Assembly (NCBI RefSeq): GCF_018128225.1
Contig: NZ_CP072377.1
Coordinates: forward strand, 1,116,001 to 1,180,000
From: Leptotrichia sp. oral taxon 218
GTDB taxonomy: Bacteria; Fusobacteriota; Fusobacteriia; Fusobacteriales; Leptotrichiaceae
Direction of reading: 5' to 3'
DNA length: 64,000 nucleotides
The position numbers and the translations under genes were made by a program. Below the pieces are notes generated by a model. It was not told the origin of the DNA. It ran no database searches and saw only the letters and a program-made list of their open reading frames with translations. Below are positions 1 to 8,400 of the stretch, in pieces; position 1 is the stretch's first letter; each line of letters begins with the position of its first letter.

Positions 1-462
1 AGCATGTGTATTTGGAGTCGTATTATATTTATATTTCCCCATTGTCTTATCTCTTTCATATTTCACATCAGCCGTTTTATCTCCACGACCTTTGTAGTGA
101 CCTTGCCAATTGTTGTACATTCCGTTTATTCCGTATTGCCAGCTGCTCCATGGAGATTTTACTACATGATCTCCTTGTTCCATTAACTGAATTAACTCCA
201 AATTTGTGTTACGAAGAAGTTTTTTATTTTCAGTTCTGGCTTTTTTAAAATCTTGTCTTAGCTGCACAATTGATGTGTTTATCTGTTTTGTCTGTTCTTT
301 TATCTCATCTTCAGCCGAAAAAAGATTAAAAGAAAGTCCTCCTGTTCCTATCGCTCCCGTCAATAAAAACGAAATAAGCGCTGAATCTGTATATTTAAAG
401 TCTTTTACTCTTTTAGCAAAAGATTTTAATTCTTTTTTCAAATCTTTTAAATTATTTGTCAT
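1..462 (-). CDS. Large autotransporter adhesin, N-terminal part only (cut by window edge)
   Basis: The minus-strand frame is open from ATG at 462 to the left edge (154 codons, no stop). The product starts MTNNLKDLKKELKSFAKRVK, followed by a hydrophobic stretch (about residues 26-50, SALISFLLTGAIGTGGLSFN), a coiled, charged stretch, then a W/Y/N-rich segment with WQYGINGMYNNW. This matches the N-terminal region known from large Leptotrichia/Fusobacterium autotransporters, so it is probably a surface adhesin whose passenger and beta-barrel lie to the left. The start is set by GAGAGGA about seven bases upstream. The passenger type cannot be judged from this piece. Confidence 0.75.
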   Translation of the reverse strand, partial: MTNNLKDLKKELKSFAKRVKDFKYTDSALISFLLTGAIGTGGLSFNLFSAEDEIKEQTKQINTSIVQLRQDFKKARTENKKLLRNTNLELIQLMEQGDHVVKSPWSSWQYGINGMYNNWQGHYKGRGDKTADVKYERDKTMGKYKYNTTPNTHA

Positions 463-584
463 TTTTTTCCTCTCTTCTTTATATTTAAAAATTAAAAAAC
501 TTGAAACTCAATTTAAGAAAATATCAAAATTTTAACTTCAAAATTTCTCAAATTTTTTATTTCAAATTTTACTATCTTTTGTTT

Positions 585-612
585 ATTATATCAAAAAAAA
601 AGAAAAAATCAA
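585..612 (-). promoter_or_regulatory. Putative promoter of the left-edge autotransporter
   Basis: On the minus strand, TTGATT (607-612), a 16-base spacer and TATAAT (585-590) resemble a housekeeping promoter. The predicted leader would be about 115 bases. Such AT-rich DNA yields many chance matches, so this is moderate evidence only. Confidence 0.4.
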
Positions 613-745
613 ATATTTTTTAAAGAAATTACTAAAAAATGGAGAAAGCTCTAACTTTTGCACCTTTACTTGCTTATATTCTACTTTTATTTTATTTTTT
701 TCTAATTTATTCTCTTTAATTTTCCCATTCTTTTTATTTTAAATA

Positions 746-774
746 TTGTTTTTTTTAAAGAAAAATGGTATTAT
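746..774 (+). promoter_or_regulatory. Putative promoter of the ABC transporter operon
   Basis: TTGTTT (746-751), 17 bases, then TATTAT (769-774). Transcription would begin near 781, about 40 bases before the first ATG, leaving room for the AGTGAGGA ribosome-binding site at 806-813. Confidence 0.5.
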
Positions 775-819
775 TTAATGATGAAAAAAATGTAGGATAG
801 TAGGAAGTGAGGAATTTTT

Positions 820-1788
820 ATGAAAAAATTGTTAATTTTGTTTACCGTTTTGACATTTATGGTTATCGGTTGCGGTAATTCATCAGAAAGCGGAAACAAA
901 GCGAATGAAAAAACTGGTAGTTCCAAAAAATTTAAGATAGGAATTACACAAATTGCGTCACACCCGGCGCTAGATAATGCGAGAAAAGGATTTGAAGATG
1001 CCTTTAAAGAAGCTGGAGTCGATGCAGATTTTGATGAAAAAAATGCAAACGGAGAAACTGCAAACGCAAATCTTATTGCAAATAACTTTGCCAGTTCAAA
1101 AGTTGACTTAATTTACGCAATAGCGACAAGTACAGCACAAACCGCAGTTCAGTCAACAAGTTCTATACCAATTGTTTTTGCAGCAATTACAGATCCAAAA
1201 TCAGCTGGAATTTTAAAACCAAATGTAACTGGTGTCAGTGACAGAATGGATGTAGCTGAACAAATGAAACTGCTAAAAAGATTGGATGGCAAAATCAAAT
1301 CAGTTGGTGTAATTTACAATTCATCTGAGCCAAATTCAAAAGTTCAAGTGGAAGACTTAAAAAAAGCAGCAGCGCCACTAGGACTTACAATTGTTGAAAA
1401 AAGTGTAACTCAAGCAAATGAAATTCCACAGACAGTTGACAATTTGACAAGAGAAGCCGATGCAATCTATTTACCGACAGACAACTTGGTCGCTTCAGTT
1501 GCAAATTTAATTACAGAAAAAGCTACAAATGCTAAGAAAATAGTATTTGGAGCGGAAGCCGCTCATGTAGAAAAAGGAGCTTTGATAACTCAGGGAGTAA
1601 GTTATTACGAAATCGGAAAAGAAGCTGGAAAAATGGCAATTGATATTTTGAAAAATGGTAAAAAGCCAAGTGAAATTCAGTTTAAGCAAATGCCATTAAG
1701 TGAAATCGTTATTAATGAAAAAACACTTGCAGCGCTAAATATTAACTTGCCACAAGATATTAAAAGTAAAGCAAAAATGGTAAAATAA
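820..1788 (+). CDS. ABC transporter substrate-binding lipoprotein, TrpX-like (copy 1)
   Basis: 322 aa. An N-terminal lipoprotein signal ends in the lipobox VIGC (Cys 18), so the mature protein should be anchored on the outer face of the inner membrane. The body has the COG2984/PF04392 periplasmic-binding fold: a KFKIGITQIASHPALDNA start, the DADFDEKNANGE block, and a LPTDNLVAS hinge near residue 220. It is followed by a paralogue, a permease and an ATPase, forming a complete uptake system. In streptococci the family (TrpXYZ) is linked to tryptophan; the substrate here is unproven. RBS AGTGAGGA lies just upstream. Confidence 0.85.
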   Translation: MKKLLILFTVLTFMVIGCGNSSESGNKANEKTGSSKKFKIGITQIASHPALDNARKGFEDAFKEAGVDADFDEKNANGETANANLIANNFASSKVDLIYAIATSTAQTAVQSTSSIPIVFAAITDPKSAGILKPNVTGVSDRMDVAEQMKLLKRLDGKIKSVGVIYNSSEPNSKVQVEDLKKAAAPLGLTIVEKSVTQANEIPQTVDNLTREADAIYLPTDNLVASVANLITEKATNAKKIVFGAEAAHVEKGALITQGVSYYEIGKEAGKMAIDILKNGKKPSEIQFKQMPLSEIVINEKTLAALNINLPQDIKSKAKMVK

Positions 1789-1949
1789 AAAATATAAAAA
1801 TTTTTTATTAAATTAAATAATTAAATTAATTAATTAATCAAAAAATTAAAAATTTTAAATTTAAAAAAAATAAAAATAAAAAAATTAGTAAACTCAAGAA
1901 ATTTAAAAAATAATAATTAATAATAATTTAAGAAAGGAAAAATAAGGAC

Positions 1950-2921
1950 ATGAAAAAGATATTATTGGTACTTGTAAGTTTAATTTTTGCACTTTCGTGC
2001 GGAAATAAAAATGATGCCGCCAATGGAAAAACTCAAAATAATTCACAGCAAAAAGCTAAATTCAAAATTGGAGTAACTCAGTTTATGACACATCCATCGC
2101 TTGACTTGGTAAAAAAAGGATTTGAAGATGCGATAAAACAAGCTGGAATTGACGCCGACTTTGATGAAAAAAATGCAAATGGAGAAGTTTCAACTGCAAC
2201 ATTAATCGCAAATAACTATAAAGCTGACAAAAAAGACTTGGTATTTGGAATTGCAACTCCGTCAGCACAGCAACTTGCAAACAACATAACTGACATACCA
2301 GTTCTATTTTCTGCCGTGACAGACCCCGCTTCTGCCAAAATTCTAAATTCAAATGTGACAGGGACAAGCGACAAGGTTGACAATGTTTCGCAGCAATTAG
2401 ATCTACTTTTAAAATTAAATCCAAATGTAAAAAAAATAGGAGTTTTATACAATCCGTCTGAACAAAATTCACTTGTTCAAATAGCTGAAATTCAAAAAAG
2501 AGCTAAAGAGAAAAAATTAGAAGTTGTATTACAAGGTATTACAAATTTTGGAGAATTAGCTCAAGCTACAAAAAATTTACTTACACAAGTTGACGCACTT
2601 TATTTGCCAACAGATAACTTAGTAGTTTCAGGAATGCAGCTTATCACATCAGAAGCAATAAGCGCTAAAAAAATAGTCGTAGTTTCTGAAAATTCATCAG
2701 TTGGAATTGGAGCATTATTTACAATGGGAATTGACTACTACCAATTAGGTAAAAGAACTGGACAGATGGCAGTTGAAATCTTAAACGGAAAACCTGTTTC
2801 ACAAGTTCCTTTTGAAACTTCAAAACAATTAAAACTTTATGTCAACGAAAAAACTGCAAAAGCGCTTGGAATTGATATAAATAATCCTTTATTTAAAGGC
2901 GCTGAAATTATGGGTAAATAA
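1950..2921 (+). CDS. ABC transporter substrate-binding lipoprotein, TrpX-like (copy 2)
   Basis: 323 aa. Lipobox ALSC (Cys 17) and the same COG2984/PF04392 fold. It is clearly a paralogue of the preceding gene: both carry DADFDEKNANGE, LIANN, the IAT.SAQ region and LPTDNLV, but their N- and C-terminal parts differ. A 161-base AT-rich spacer separates the copies. RBS AGAAAGGAAAA stands before the ATG. The two receptors probably feed the single permease/ATPase that follows, perhaps with different ligand preferences (inference). Confidence 0.85.
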   Translation: MKKILLVLVSLIFALSCGNKNDAANGKTQNNSQQKAKFKIGVTQFMTHPSLDLVKKGFEDAIKQAGIDADFDEKNANGEVSTATLIANNYKADKKDLVFGIATPSAQQLANNITDIPVLFSAVTDPASAKILNSNVTGTSDKVDNVSQQLDLLLKLNPNVKKIGVLYNPSEQNSLVQIAEIQKRAKEKKLEVVLQGITNFGELAQATKNLLTQVDALYLPTDNLVVSGMQLITSEAISAKKIVVVSENSSVGIGALFTMGIDYYQLGKRTGQMAVEILNGKPVSQVPFETSKQLKLYVNEKTAKALGIDINNPLFKGAEIMGK

Positions 2922-2958
2922 AACAAAAAAATTAATACAAAAAGAAAGAGAGTAAAAA

Positions 2959-4095
2959 ATGAATGAATTAGTAATTTTCTTACAGAGCTTGCCAGAAGCT
3001 TTTAAGATAGGATTTATATATTCGATAATGGTAATGGGAGTCTATTTGACTTATAAAATACTTGATTTTCCAGATATGTCAGTTGACGGAACCTTTCCAC
3101 TTGGAGGATTTATCTTTGCGGCATTTTCCCTTTCATCAAAAGGATTTTTTGGAATAACAAGTCCAGTTATGGGACTTATTTTAGCTGTTATTGGTGGAAT
3201 GATAGCTGGACTTATTACAGGAGCGCTACATGTGTATTTAAAAATCAATGGACTTCTTGCGGGAATTCTTGTAATGACTGGACTTTACAGTATAAATTCC
3301 AGAATTGTCGGAATGCCAAATGTGTTTATTTCACCAGAGAGAAGTATTTACGAAATAGTGTCATTTGAAAAAAACTTTATTCCGTTTATAATAATATTAG
3401 TAATTTTATTAATTTTAAAAGGATTTTACGATTATAAAATCAAAGCAAATAAATATATGTTTGTGAGTATGGGAGTTTACATAGTTTCAACAATTGCATT
3501 AATTGTCTATGTTGCACTTACAAAAGATGTAAAACTTATGCTAACTGTTATAATCGCTTTTGTCATAAAAATGATAATTGATTATATTTTAACTTCAAAA
3601 TTCGGATTTGCGTTAAGAGCACTGGGAAATAACGAACAGCTTGTAATCAGTTTGGGAGTCAATCAGAAAAGATTAAAAATATTTGGACTTATGATTTCAA
3701 ATGGAGTTGTCGCACTATCTGGAGCACTTTTTGCACAAAACTTAAAAGTTGCGGATTTACAATCTGGGGTTGGAACAATCGTAATCGGTCTTGCTGCAAT
3801 AATTTTAGGACTTGGAGTATTAAAAAAATCACAACTGATAAACGAAATTTCAATTGTTACAATAGGTTCACTTATGTACTATTTCATAATAAATTTGGCA
3901 CTTATGTCAAACAGCTGGACAAAATCACTATTTCAAGCAATCAAATTGCCAGACGGCTTAATCCAAATTTTGGAAATCAAGCCAACTGATGTAAAAATTA
4001 TTACAGCTATAATTTTGACAATAATTTTATGGCATGAATTTGCAAAGAAAGCCAAAAAAGGTAAGAAAAAATTGAAAAAAGAAAGTGGAAGATAA
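2959..4095 (+). CDS. ABC transporter permease, TrpY-like, with extra central membrane segment
   Basis: 378 aa, highly hydrophobic. N-terminal TYKILDFPDMSVDGTFPLGG (residues 31-50) and FGFALRALGNNEQ (about 215-227) are hallmarks of the COG4120 permease family paired with TrpX-type binding proteins. Family members are usually near 290-310 aa. This one carries about 70-80 extra residues (roughly 140-210) holding two or three more hydrophobic segments separated by Lys-rich loops. The C-terminus is a Lys-rich cytoplasmic tail. It ends three bases before the ATPase gene, so the two are translationally close. Confidence 0.85.
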   Translation: MNELVIFLQSLPEAFKIGFIYSIMVMGVYLTYKILDFPDMSVDGTFPLGGFIFAAFSLSSKGFFGITSPVMGLILAVIGGMIAGLITGALHVYLKINGLLAGILVMTGLYSINSRIVGMPNVFISPERSIYEIVSFEKNFIPFIIILVILLILKGFYDYKIKANKYMFVSMGVYIVSTIALIVYVALTKDVKLMLTVIIAFVIKMIIDYILTSKFGFALRALGNNEQLVISLGVNQKRLKIFGLMISNGVVALSGALFAQNLKVADLQSGVGTIVIGLAAIILGLGVLKKSQLINEISIVTIGSLMYYFIINLALMSNSWTKSLFQAIKLPDGLIQILEIKPTDVKIITAIILTIILWHEFAKKAKKGKKKLKKESGR

Positions 4096-4098
4096 AAA

Positions 4099-4884
4099 AT
4101 GATAGAAATAAAAGATTTACATAAAACATTTTTTTCAGAACTTGGAACAGAAAAAAAAGTTTTTAGAGGACTGGATTTTACGATAAATGATGGAGATTTT
4201 ATAACAGTTATTGGAAGTAACGGTGCAGGAAAATCGACTTTATTAAATGTTCTAAATGGACAAGTGATACCTGACGCAGGAGAAATTATTTTAAATGGAC
4301 AAAATATAACATCTATAGAACAGCACAAAAGAGCTAGATGGATTTCTCAAGTTTATCAAAATCCAACAATGGGAACAGCGCCTTCAATGACCGTTTTAGA
4401 AAATTTGTCAATGGCAAAAAACAAAGGAAAAAGATTTAATTTTACATTCGGACTTGACACAAAAAACATTGATTTTTACAAAGGACAATTAGCCGACATC
4501 GGTTTAGGTCTTGAAAAGCAGCTACACACCCAAGTAGGACTTCTATCTGGTGGACAAAGACAGTGTTTATCGCTTATAATGGCAACACTAAACCGTCCAG
4601 ACATACTTTTATTAGACGAACATACAGCAGCACTTGACCCAGAAACTTCCAATAAAATTTTGGAAAAGACAAAGGAAATTATCGAAAAAAATAATATCAC
4701 AAGTCTTATGATAACTCACAACATGCAAGATGCGATAACTTATGGAAATCGTCTTATTATGCTTCACGCAGGAGAAGTTATTTTCGACATAAAAGGTGCT
4801 GAAAAGCAAAAACTTACTGTTGAAAAACTACTAGAAATGTTTAAGACAAAAGACGCAAAATTGTCAGATAAAGATGTGTTTTAA
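4099..4884 (+). CDS. ABC transporter ATP-binding protein, TrpZ-like
   Basis: 261 aa. Walker A GSNGAGKST (about residues 38-46), signature LSGGQRQ, Walker B ILLLDEHTAALD and the switch histidine in MITHNM are all present, so an active ATPase is expected. It belongs to the COG1101 group that pairs with COG4120 permeases and COG2984 receptors. The start ATG is three bases after the permease stop and overlaps its context, indicating one operon from 820 to 4884. Confidence 0.9.
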   Translation: MIEIKDLHKTFFSELGTEKKVFRGLDFTINDGDFITVIGSNGAGKSTLLNVLNGQVIPDAGEIILNGQNITSIEQHKRARWISQVYQNPTMGTAPSMTVLENLSMAKNKGKRFNFTFGLDTKNIDFYKGQLADIGLGLEKQLHTQVGLLSGGQRQCLSLIMATLNRPDILLLDEHTAALDPETSNKILEKTKEIIEKNNITSLMITHNMQDAITYGNRLIMLHAGEVIFDIKGAEKQKLTVEKLLEMFKTKDAKLSDKDVF

Positions 4885-4940
4885 AAAATTTTTGAATTTT
4901 AAAAAATTTTAAAAATTGAAAATATTAAAATTATAAAAAT

Positions 4941-4982
4941 AAAAGTGGAAATAATATAAAATAAAAATAAATTTCCACTTTT
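4941..4982. terminator. Bidirectional terminator between the ABC operon and fic
   Basis: AAAAGTGGAAAT (4941-4952) is perfectly complementary to ATTTCCACTTTT (4971-4982), with an 18-base AT loop and T-runs on both strands. It sits between the convergent ATPase and fic genes. Confidence 0.8.
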
Positions 4983-5011
4983 TTATTAGTTTTAGAAAAA
5001 ATTTTAGAATT

Positions 5012-6253
5012 TTAAAATTTTTCTGCTATCCAGCTTTCTATTTCATATCTCAAAGGACGACTGGAAACTTTTTTTATAAATCCTTTTTTTTTCAATTCTT
5101 TCGTATATTTATTTATCGTCTGTTGAGTTTTATTTAAATTCGGAATTTTTGCTATATCTTTATTTTTTATTTTTTCAAATTCGTTAAATAAATAATCTTG
5201 GATAAAAATATATAATATTTGCATTTCTATTTTTTTCACATCTTTTCTTTGATTTTCAATTTCTTCACAAATTTTATCCATATATTCCGCTTTTTCAATC
5301 GTTTTTTCAATTAATTCCAAAATTGAATTCTGTCCTTCAATAACATTTTCCAAAATATTTTCAACAAAAAAAGTTATTTCTCCCAAATTATATTTACTCT
5401 CAACTTCTTTGAATGATTTATAATATTTCATTTTATTTTGTGCAATCATATATGAAATTGACAGCGCTGTATATTTTCCCACATATTTAGCCAAGTTCAT
5501 TGACAGCAAATATCTTCCAAAGCGACCATTGCCGTCATAAAACGGATGAATATATTCAACAAAAAAATGAATTATTGAAATTTTTATAAGCGACGGAATT
5601 TCTTTGTCGTTTAAAAGTTTTATTACTTTTTCAACTTCTTTTTGTATATTTTCCTCTCCTAAAATTCCCCGATGAATTACTTCCATCGCATCGTTTTTTA
5701 TTTCAACGCCATCTTTTCTAAAAATTTTTCCATCTAATTTATAATTTTCACTCTCCAAAAAATCAATAAACAATTTTTCATATATTTTCCTAAAATCTTC
5801 AGAACTTTCAATTTTTTCTTCTTTATTTTTCAAAATATTTTCATATTTTTTTACAATTCCAACTAATTTTTCTTTTTTACTAAATTTTTTTTTACCAGTT
5901 TTATTTTGCAATTCGGAATAAATAGCCTTTTTGCTAGAATGAATCCCTTCAACTTTGTTCGTATAAAGAATTTCATTTACAAACAATTTATTTACTGTAT
6001 AAAACATCATCAAAGAAGTCAACTTTTGAAATTCTAATTCAATTTTTTTACTATTTTTATAAATTTCTTCCTGCAATTTAAAGTGTTTCGGCAAAAATTT
6101 AAAAAACAATGGCACTTGCTTTTTTTTATATTCGGAATAAATCATCAAATTTGTAACAATCGTTGAGCTATCTTTTATTCTTTTTTCATATTCTTCATCT
6201 AATTTCTTACTTTTATAATATAATTTTTCTAATTTTTCATATTTTATATACAT
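5012..6253 (-). CDS. Fic family protein (probable AMP-transferase) with winged-helix tail
   Basis: 413 aa from ATG 6253, chosen over the GTG at 6262 because AGGAG lies eight bases before the ATG. The Fic core motif HPFYDGNGRFGR is complete at about residues 236-247, including the catalytic His and both Arg. An N-terminal TNKVEG (about 98-103) matches the (S/T)xxxE(G/N) inhibitory helix of class II Fic proteins, so activity is probably self-restrained. The C-terminal 60 residues look like a winged helix. No antitoxin partner is adjacent. Fic enzymes usually transfer AMP to Ser, Thr or Tyr; the target is unknown. Confidence 0.88.
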   Translation of the reverse strand: MYIKYEKLEKLYYKSKKLDEEYEKRIKDSSTIVTNLMIYSEYKKKQVPLFFKFLPKHFKLQEEIYKNSKKIELEFQKLTSLMMFYTVNKLFVNEILYTNKVEGIHSSKKAIYSELQNKTGKKKFSKKEKLVGIVKKYENILKNKEEKIESSEDFRKIYEKLFIDFLESENYKLDGKIFRKDGVEIKNDAMEVIHRGILGEENIQKEVEKVIKLLNDKEIPSLIKISIIHFFVEYIHPFYDGNGRFGRYLLSMNLAKYVGKYTALSISYMIAQNKMKYYKSFKEVESKYNLGEITFFVENILENVIEGQNSILELIEKTIEKAEYMDKICEEIENQRKDVKKIEMQILYIFIQDYLFNEFEKIKNKDIAKIPNLNKTQQTINKYTKELKKKGFIKKVSSRPLRYEIESWIAEKF

Positions 6254-6386
6254 TTCAATCACTCCTATTATATAAATAATATCATTTTTATATTTTAAAG
6301 TAAAGATTTTATAAAAAATTTTTTTATTTTTTATAATTACTAAAATTATTTAAAAAATTCAAAATACACAGTTTTTAAAATTTTTG

Positions 6387-6415
6387 TTGTAATATCCCAT
6401 TTTTTTTGGTAAAAT
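6387..6415 (+). promoter_or_regulatory. Putative promoter of the Wzz-like gene
   Basis: TTGTAA (6387-6392), 17 bases, then TAAAAT (6410-6415), preceded by TGG giving an extended -10 element. The gene starts 44 bases downstream. Confidence 0.5.
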
Positions 6416-6458
6416 CTTAATTGAGAAAAAATATTTTATTTTTAGAAAGGAAATTAAA

Positions 6459-7205
6459 ATGAATACAGAAAATCAGACATTAAATTTGAACACAATAATT
6501 AGAATTATTTACAAAAACAAAAACTTAATTGCACTAATTACAGTTATAACAATGGTACTTGCAACAGCTTTTGTTTTTTTGCATAAATCTTTTAAAACAG
6601 AAATAAACTTATACGGAAATGACAAAGTTTTGACAGAAATTGGAGAAAATTCTCAATATTCACTTAGTTCATTTGAGTTTTTTTCCTACATAAAAAGTCA
6701 CTCAAAAACGCTAAAAAATTTAAATTTGCCAGAAAATAAATTTTTAAAAGAAATGTCAACTAGACTTACTACACAAACTGAAACTGGCGATCCGATGGTA
6801 AAAGTAAAATTTTCATCAAAAAGCAAATCTGAAGGAGAAAATTTTTCCAAAGAATATCACATACTTGCACAAAATTATTTGAATGAAAAAAAGAACAGCT
6901 ATTTGGATGCGCAATTAAAATTATTAGACGAACAGTATAAATTTATTTCTAAAAACACAGATATCAGAACGACAAAAGACCCTTTAACTGATACTTTAGT
7001 TTCAAGACTTTCGTATTATAGACTTCTAAAAAACGATTCAAGTCCAGTTATAAAATACATTAACTCAACTACAAAACCGTCATTAAACAAAAAATTAGTT
7101 TTAGCAGCATCACTTTTTGTCGGACTATTTTTAGGAATTTTTGCCGCATTTGTTAAAGATTTTTCAAATACATTGGATTGGAAAGATATTAAAAGCAAAA
7201 ATTAA
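6459..7205 (+). CDS. Short Wzz-type polysaccharide chain-length determinant-like protein
   Basis: 248 aa. Topology is that of Wzz/PCP proteins: short cytoplasmic N-terminus, TM helix about 22-41, a periplasmic region of about 170 residues, and a second TM helix about 212-232 (LFVGLFLGIFAAFVKDF, the typical G-rich closing helix). It lacks any kinase domain, and the periplasmic part is on the short side. It stands alone rather than in a polysaccharide locus; the nearest polymer gene is the O-antigen ligase-like gene at 47834. RBS AGAAAGGAAA precedes the ATG. Confidence 0.65.
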   Translation: MNTENQTLNLNTIIRIIYKNKNLIALITVITMVLATAFVFLHKSFKTEINLYGNDKVLTEIGENSQYSLSSFEFFSYIKSHSKTLKNLNLPENKFLKEMSTRLTTQTETGDPMVKVKFSSKSKSEGENFSKEYHILAQNYLNEKKNSYLDAQLKLLDEQYKFISKNTDIRTTKDPLTDTLVSRLSYYRLLKNDSSPVIKYINSTTKPSLNKKLVLAASLFVGLFLGIFAAFVKDFSNTLDWKDIKSKN

Positions 7206-7378
7206 ATTGTAAAAATAAATAAAATAAATAAATTTAAAAAAAGAATAGATTTGAGAAAAATATTAAAAAATTTAAATATTTAAAAAAATAAAAATAAAAT
7301 AATTAAAATAACAAAAAAAAATAAAATAAAATAAAGTAAATAAAAATAAAAAAAACGAAAGGGAAAAGAAAAAGAGAA

Positions 7379-7936
7379 ATGGATTTTTTTTATCATACGA
7401 TAACGACATTAGTTTTAACATTTTTTTATTATGTCGGCTTCAAATTTCCAGATTACGACTTTAAATTAAAATTAAGTCACAGAAATATATTAACTCACTC
7501 TCCATTACTTGTAATTATTTTATTCGCACTGCATCAAAATAAAATTCTTACATTGAGTTATAAAACGAAGTATGACATAACAGATTTTGTGACGGTTGGA
7601 CTTAGTCTTGGAATTGCAATTCATCTGCTTTATGATTTATTTCCAAAAAGTTTTAAAGGAACAGCGCTTTTGCAATTTCCAATTGTAGAAAAAAGTTTAT
7701 CAAAAGATGAAACAATCGCCACTATGATAATTTTTATCATTCTTTTGACAGGATTTTCTGTCTACAAGTTAAAAAATTATCTCGATTTAGTCACAAATCT
7801 CATTTTAATAATAATTACTTTTATTTTAAAAAGAAAAAGTGAAAAAAATTTTTTTCGTGTGGCTTTTCTTTTCGTCATTATTTTCTCGCTTTTAATTTCT
7901 TTAAAACAAAATATATCTTTTGATAAATTTTTTTAA
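7379..7936 (+). CDS. YdjM-like membrane protein (putative metal-dependent hydrolase)
   Basis: 185 aa, several hydrophobic helices. It carries the conserved polar signature of the YdjM/DUF457-type family: PDYD (residues 24-27), HRNILTHS (34-41) and HLLYDLF (82-88), whose Asp and His residues are thought to bind metal inside the membrane. Biological role unknown; E. coli YdjM is LexA-regulated, but no LexA box is visible here. RBS is a loose GGGAAAAG before the ATG. The two last helices lie at about residues 120-175. Confidence 0.65.
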   Translation: MDFFYHTITTLVLTFFYYVGFKFPDYDFKLKLSHRNILTHSPLLVIILFALHQNKILTLSYKTKYDITDFVTVGLSLGIAIHLLYDLFPKSFKGTALLQFPIVEKSLSKDETIATMIIFIILLTGFSVYKLKNYLDLVTNLILIIITFILKRKSEKNFFRVAFLFVIIFSLLISLKQNISFDKFF

Positions 7937-7942
7937 AAATAA

Positions 7943-7987
7943 AAAACTATCTTAAAAATTAATTTCTAAATTTCTTAAGATAGTTTT
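7943..7987. terminator. Bidirectional terminator between YdjM-like gene and HU
   Basis: AAAACTATCTTAA (7943-7955) pairs perfectly with TTAAGATAGTTTT (7975-7987) across a 19-base loop, flanked by A and T runs. It serves both convergent genes. Confidence 0.8.
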
Positions 7988-8037
7988 ATTTTTTTTATTT
8001 TAAATTTTAAACTTTAAATTTTAAAAATAAAATTTGA

Positions 8038-8313
8038 TTATTTATTGACTTCATCAGCCAATTTTTTACCAACTTTAAATTTTACAACTTTTTTGGCAGC
8101 AATTTGCATTTTTTCTCCTGTTGCTGGATTTCTTCCTTCTCTAGCGGCTTTTTCTTCCACTTTAAATGTTCCCCATCCAACAAATTGAATTGAATCTCCT
8201 TTTACCAAAATTTCTTTTGCTGTTTCCAAAAATGCATTTACCAATTCTTCTGATCTTTTTTTAGTTTCACCTGTTGCTTTAGCATAAGCATCTACAAATT
8301 CTTTTTTTGACAT
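8038..8313 (-). CDS. HU family DNA-binding protein
   Basis: 91 aa from the ATG at 8313 (MSKKEFVDAYA); GGAGG lies seven bases upstream, whereas the upstream in-frame starts at 8319 and 8340 overlap that site. All HU landmarks are present: the helical dimer core, FVGWGTFKVEEKAAREGRNP and the DNA-intercalating-arm RNPATGEKM (about 61-69). HU bends and compacts DNA in the nucleoid. The gene is monocistronic with a strong promoter and its own terminator. Confidence 0.95.
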   Translation of the reverse strand: MSKKEFVDAYAKATGETKKRSEELVNAFLETAKEILVKGDSIQFVGWGTFKVEEKAAREGRNPATGEKMQIAAKKVVKFKVGKKLADEVNK

Positions 8314-8344
8314 TTTCATTCCTCCAATTTTTTTTATCACTATA

Positions 8345-8372
8345 ATAGTACCATATTTTCAGCATTTGTCAA
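8345..8372 (-). promoter_or_regulatory. Strong promoter of the HU gene
   Basis: Minus strand: consensus -35 TTGACA (8367-8372), 16 bases, then TACTAT (8345-8350) preceded by TGG (extended -10). This is one of the closest matches to consensus in the window and fits a highly expressed nucleoid protein. Confidence 0.7.
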
Positions 8373-8400
8373 GTTTTATAAAAAACTTTTTAAAAATTTT

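Larger units (their letters stand above)
463..819. other. Divergent intergenic region, no gene seen
   Basis: This very AT-rich gap separates the divergent autotransporter and ABC-transporter genes. Apart from one candidate promoter for each direction I see no ORF, T-box, riboswitch or structured RNA. Confidence 0.6.

Noticed and set aside
206-535. Plus-strand ORF of 109 aa
   Set aside because: It is the shadow of the minus-strand autotransporter N-terminus, which has a good RBS and a recognisable sequence; the plus product is Phe/Ser/Leu-rich without motif.
8038-8340. Longer HU start at 8340 (MIKKIGG)
   Set aside because: RBS GGAGGA would lie inside the reading frame; the MSKKEF start fits family and RBS spacing.
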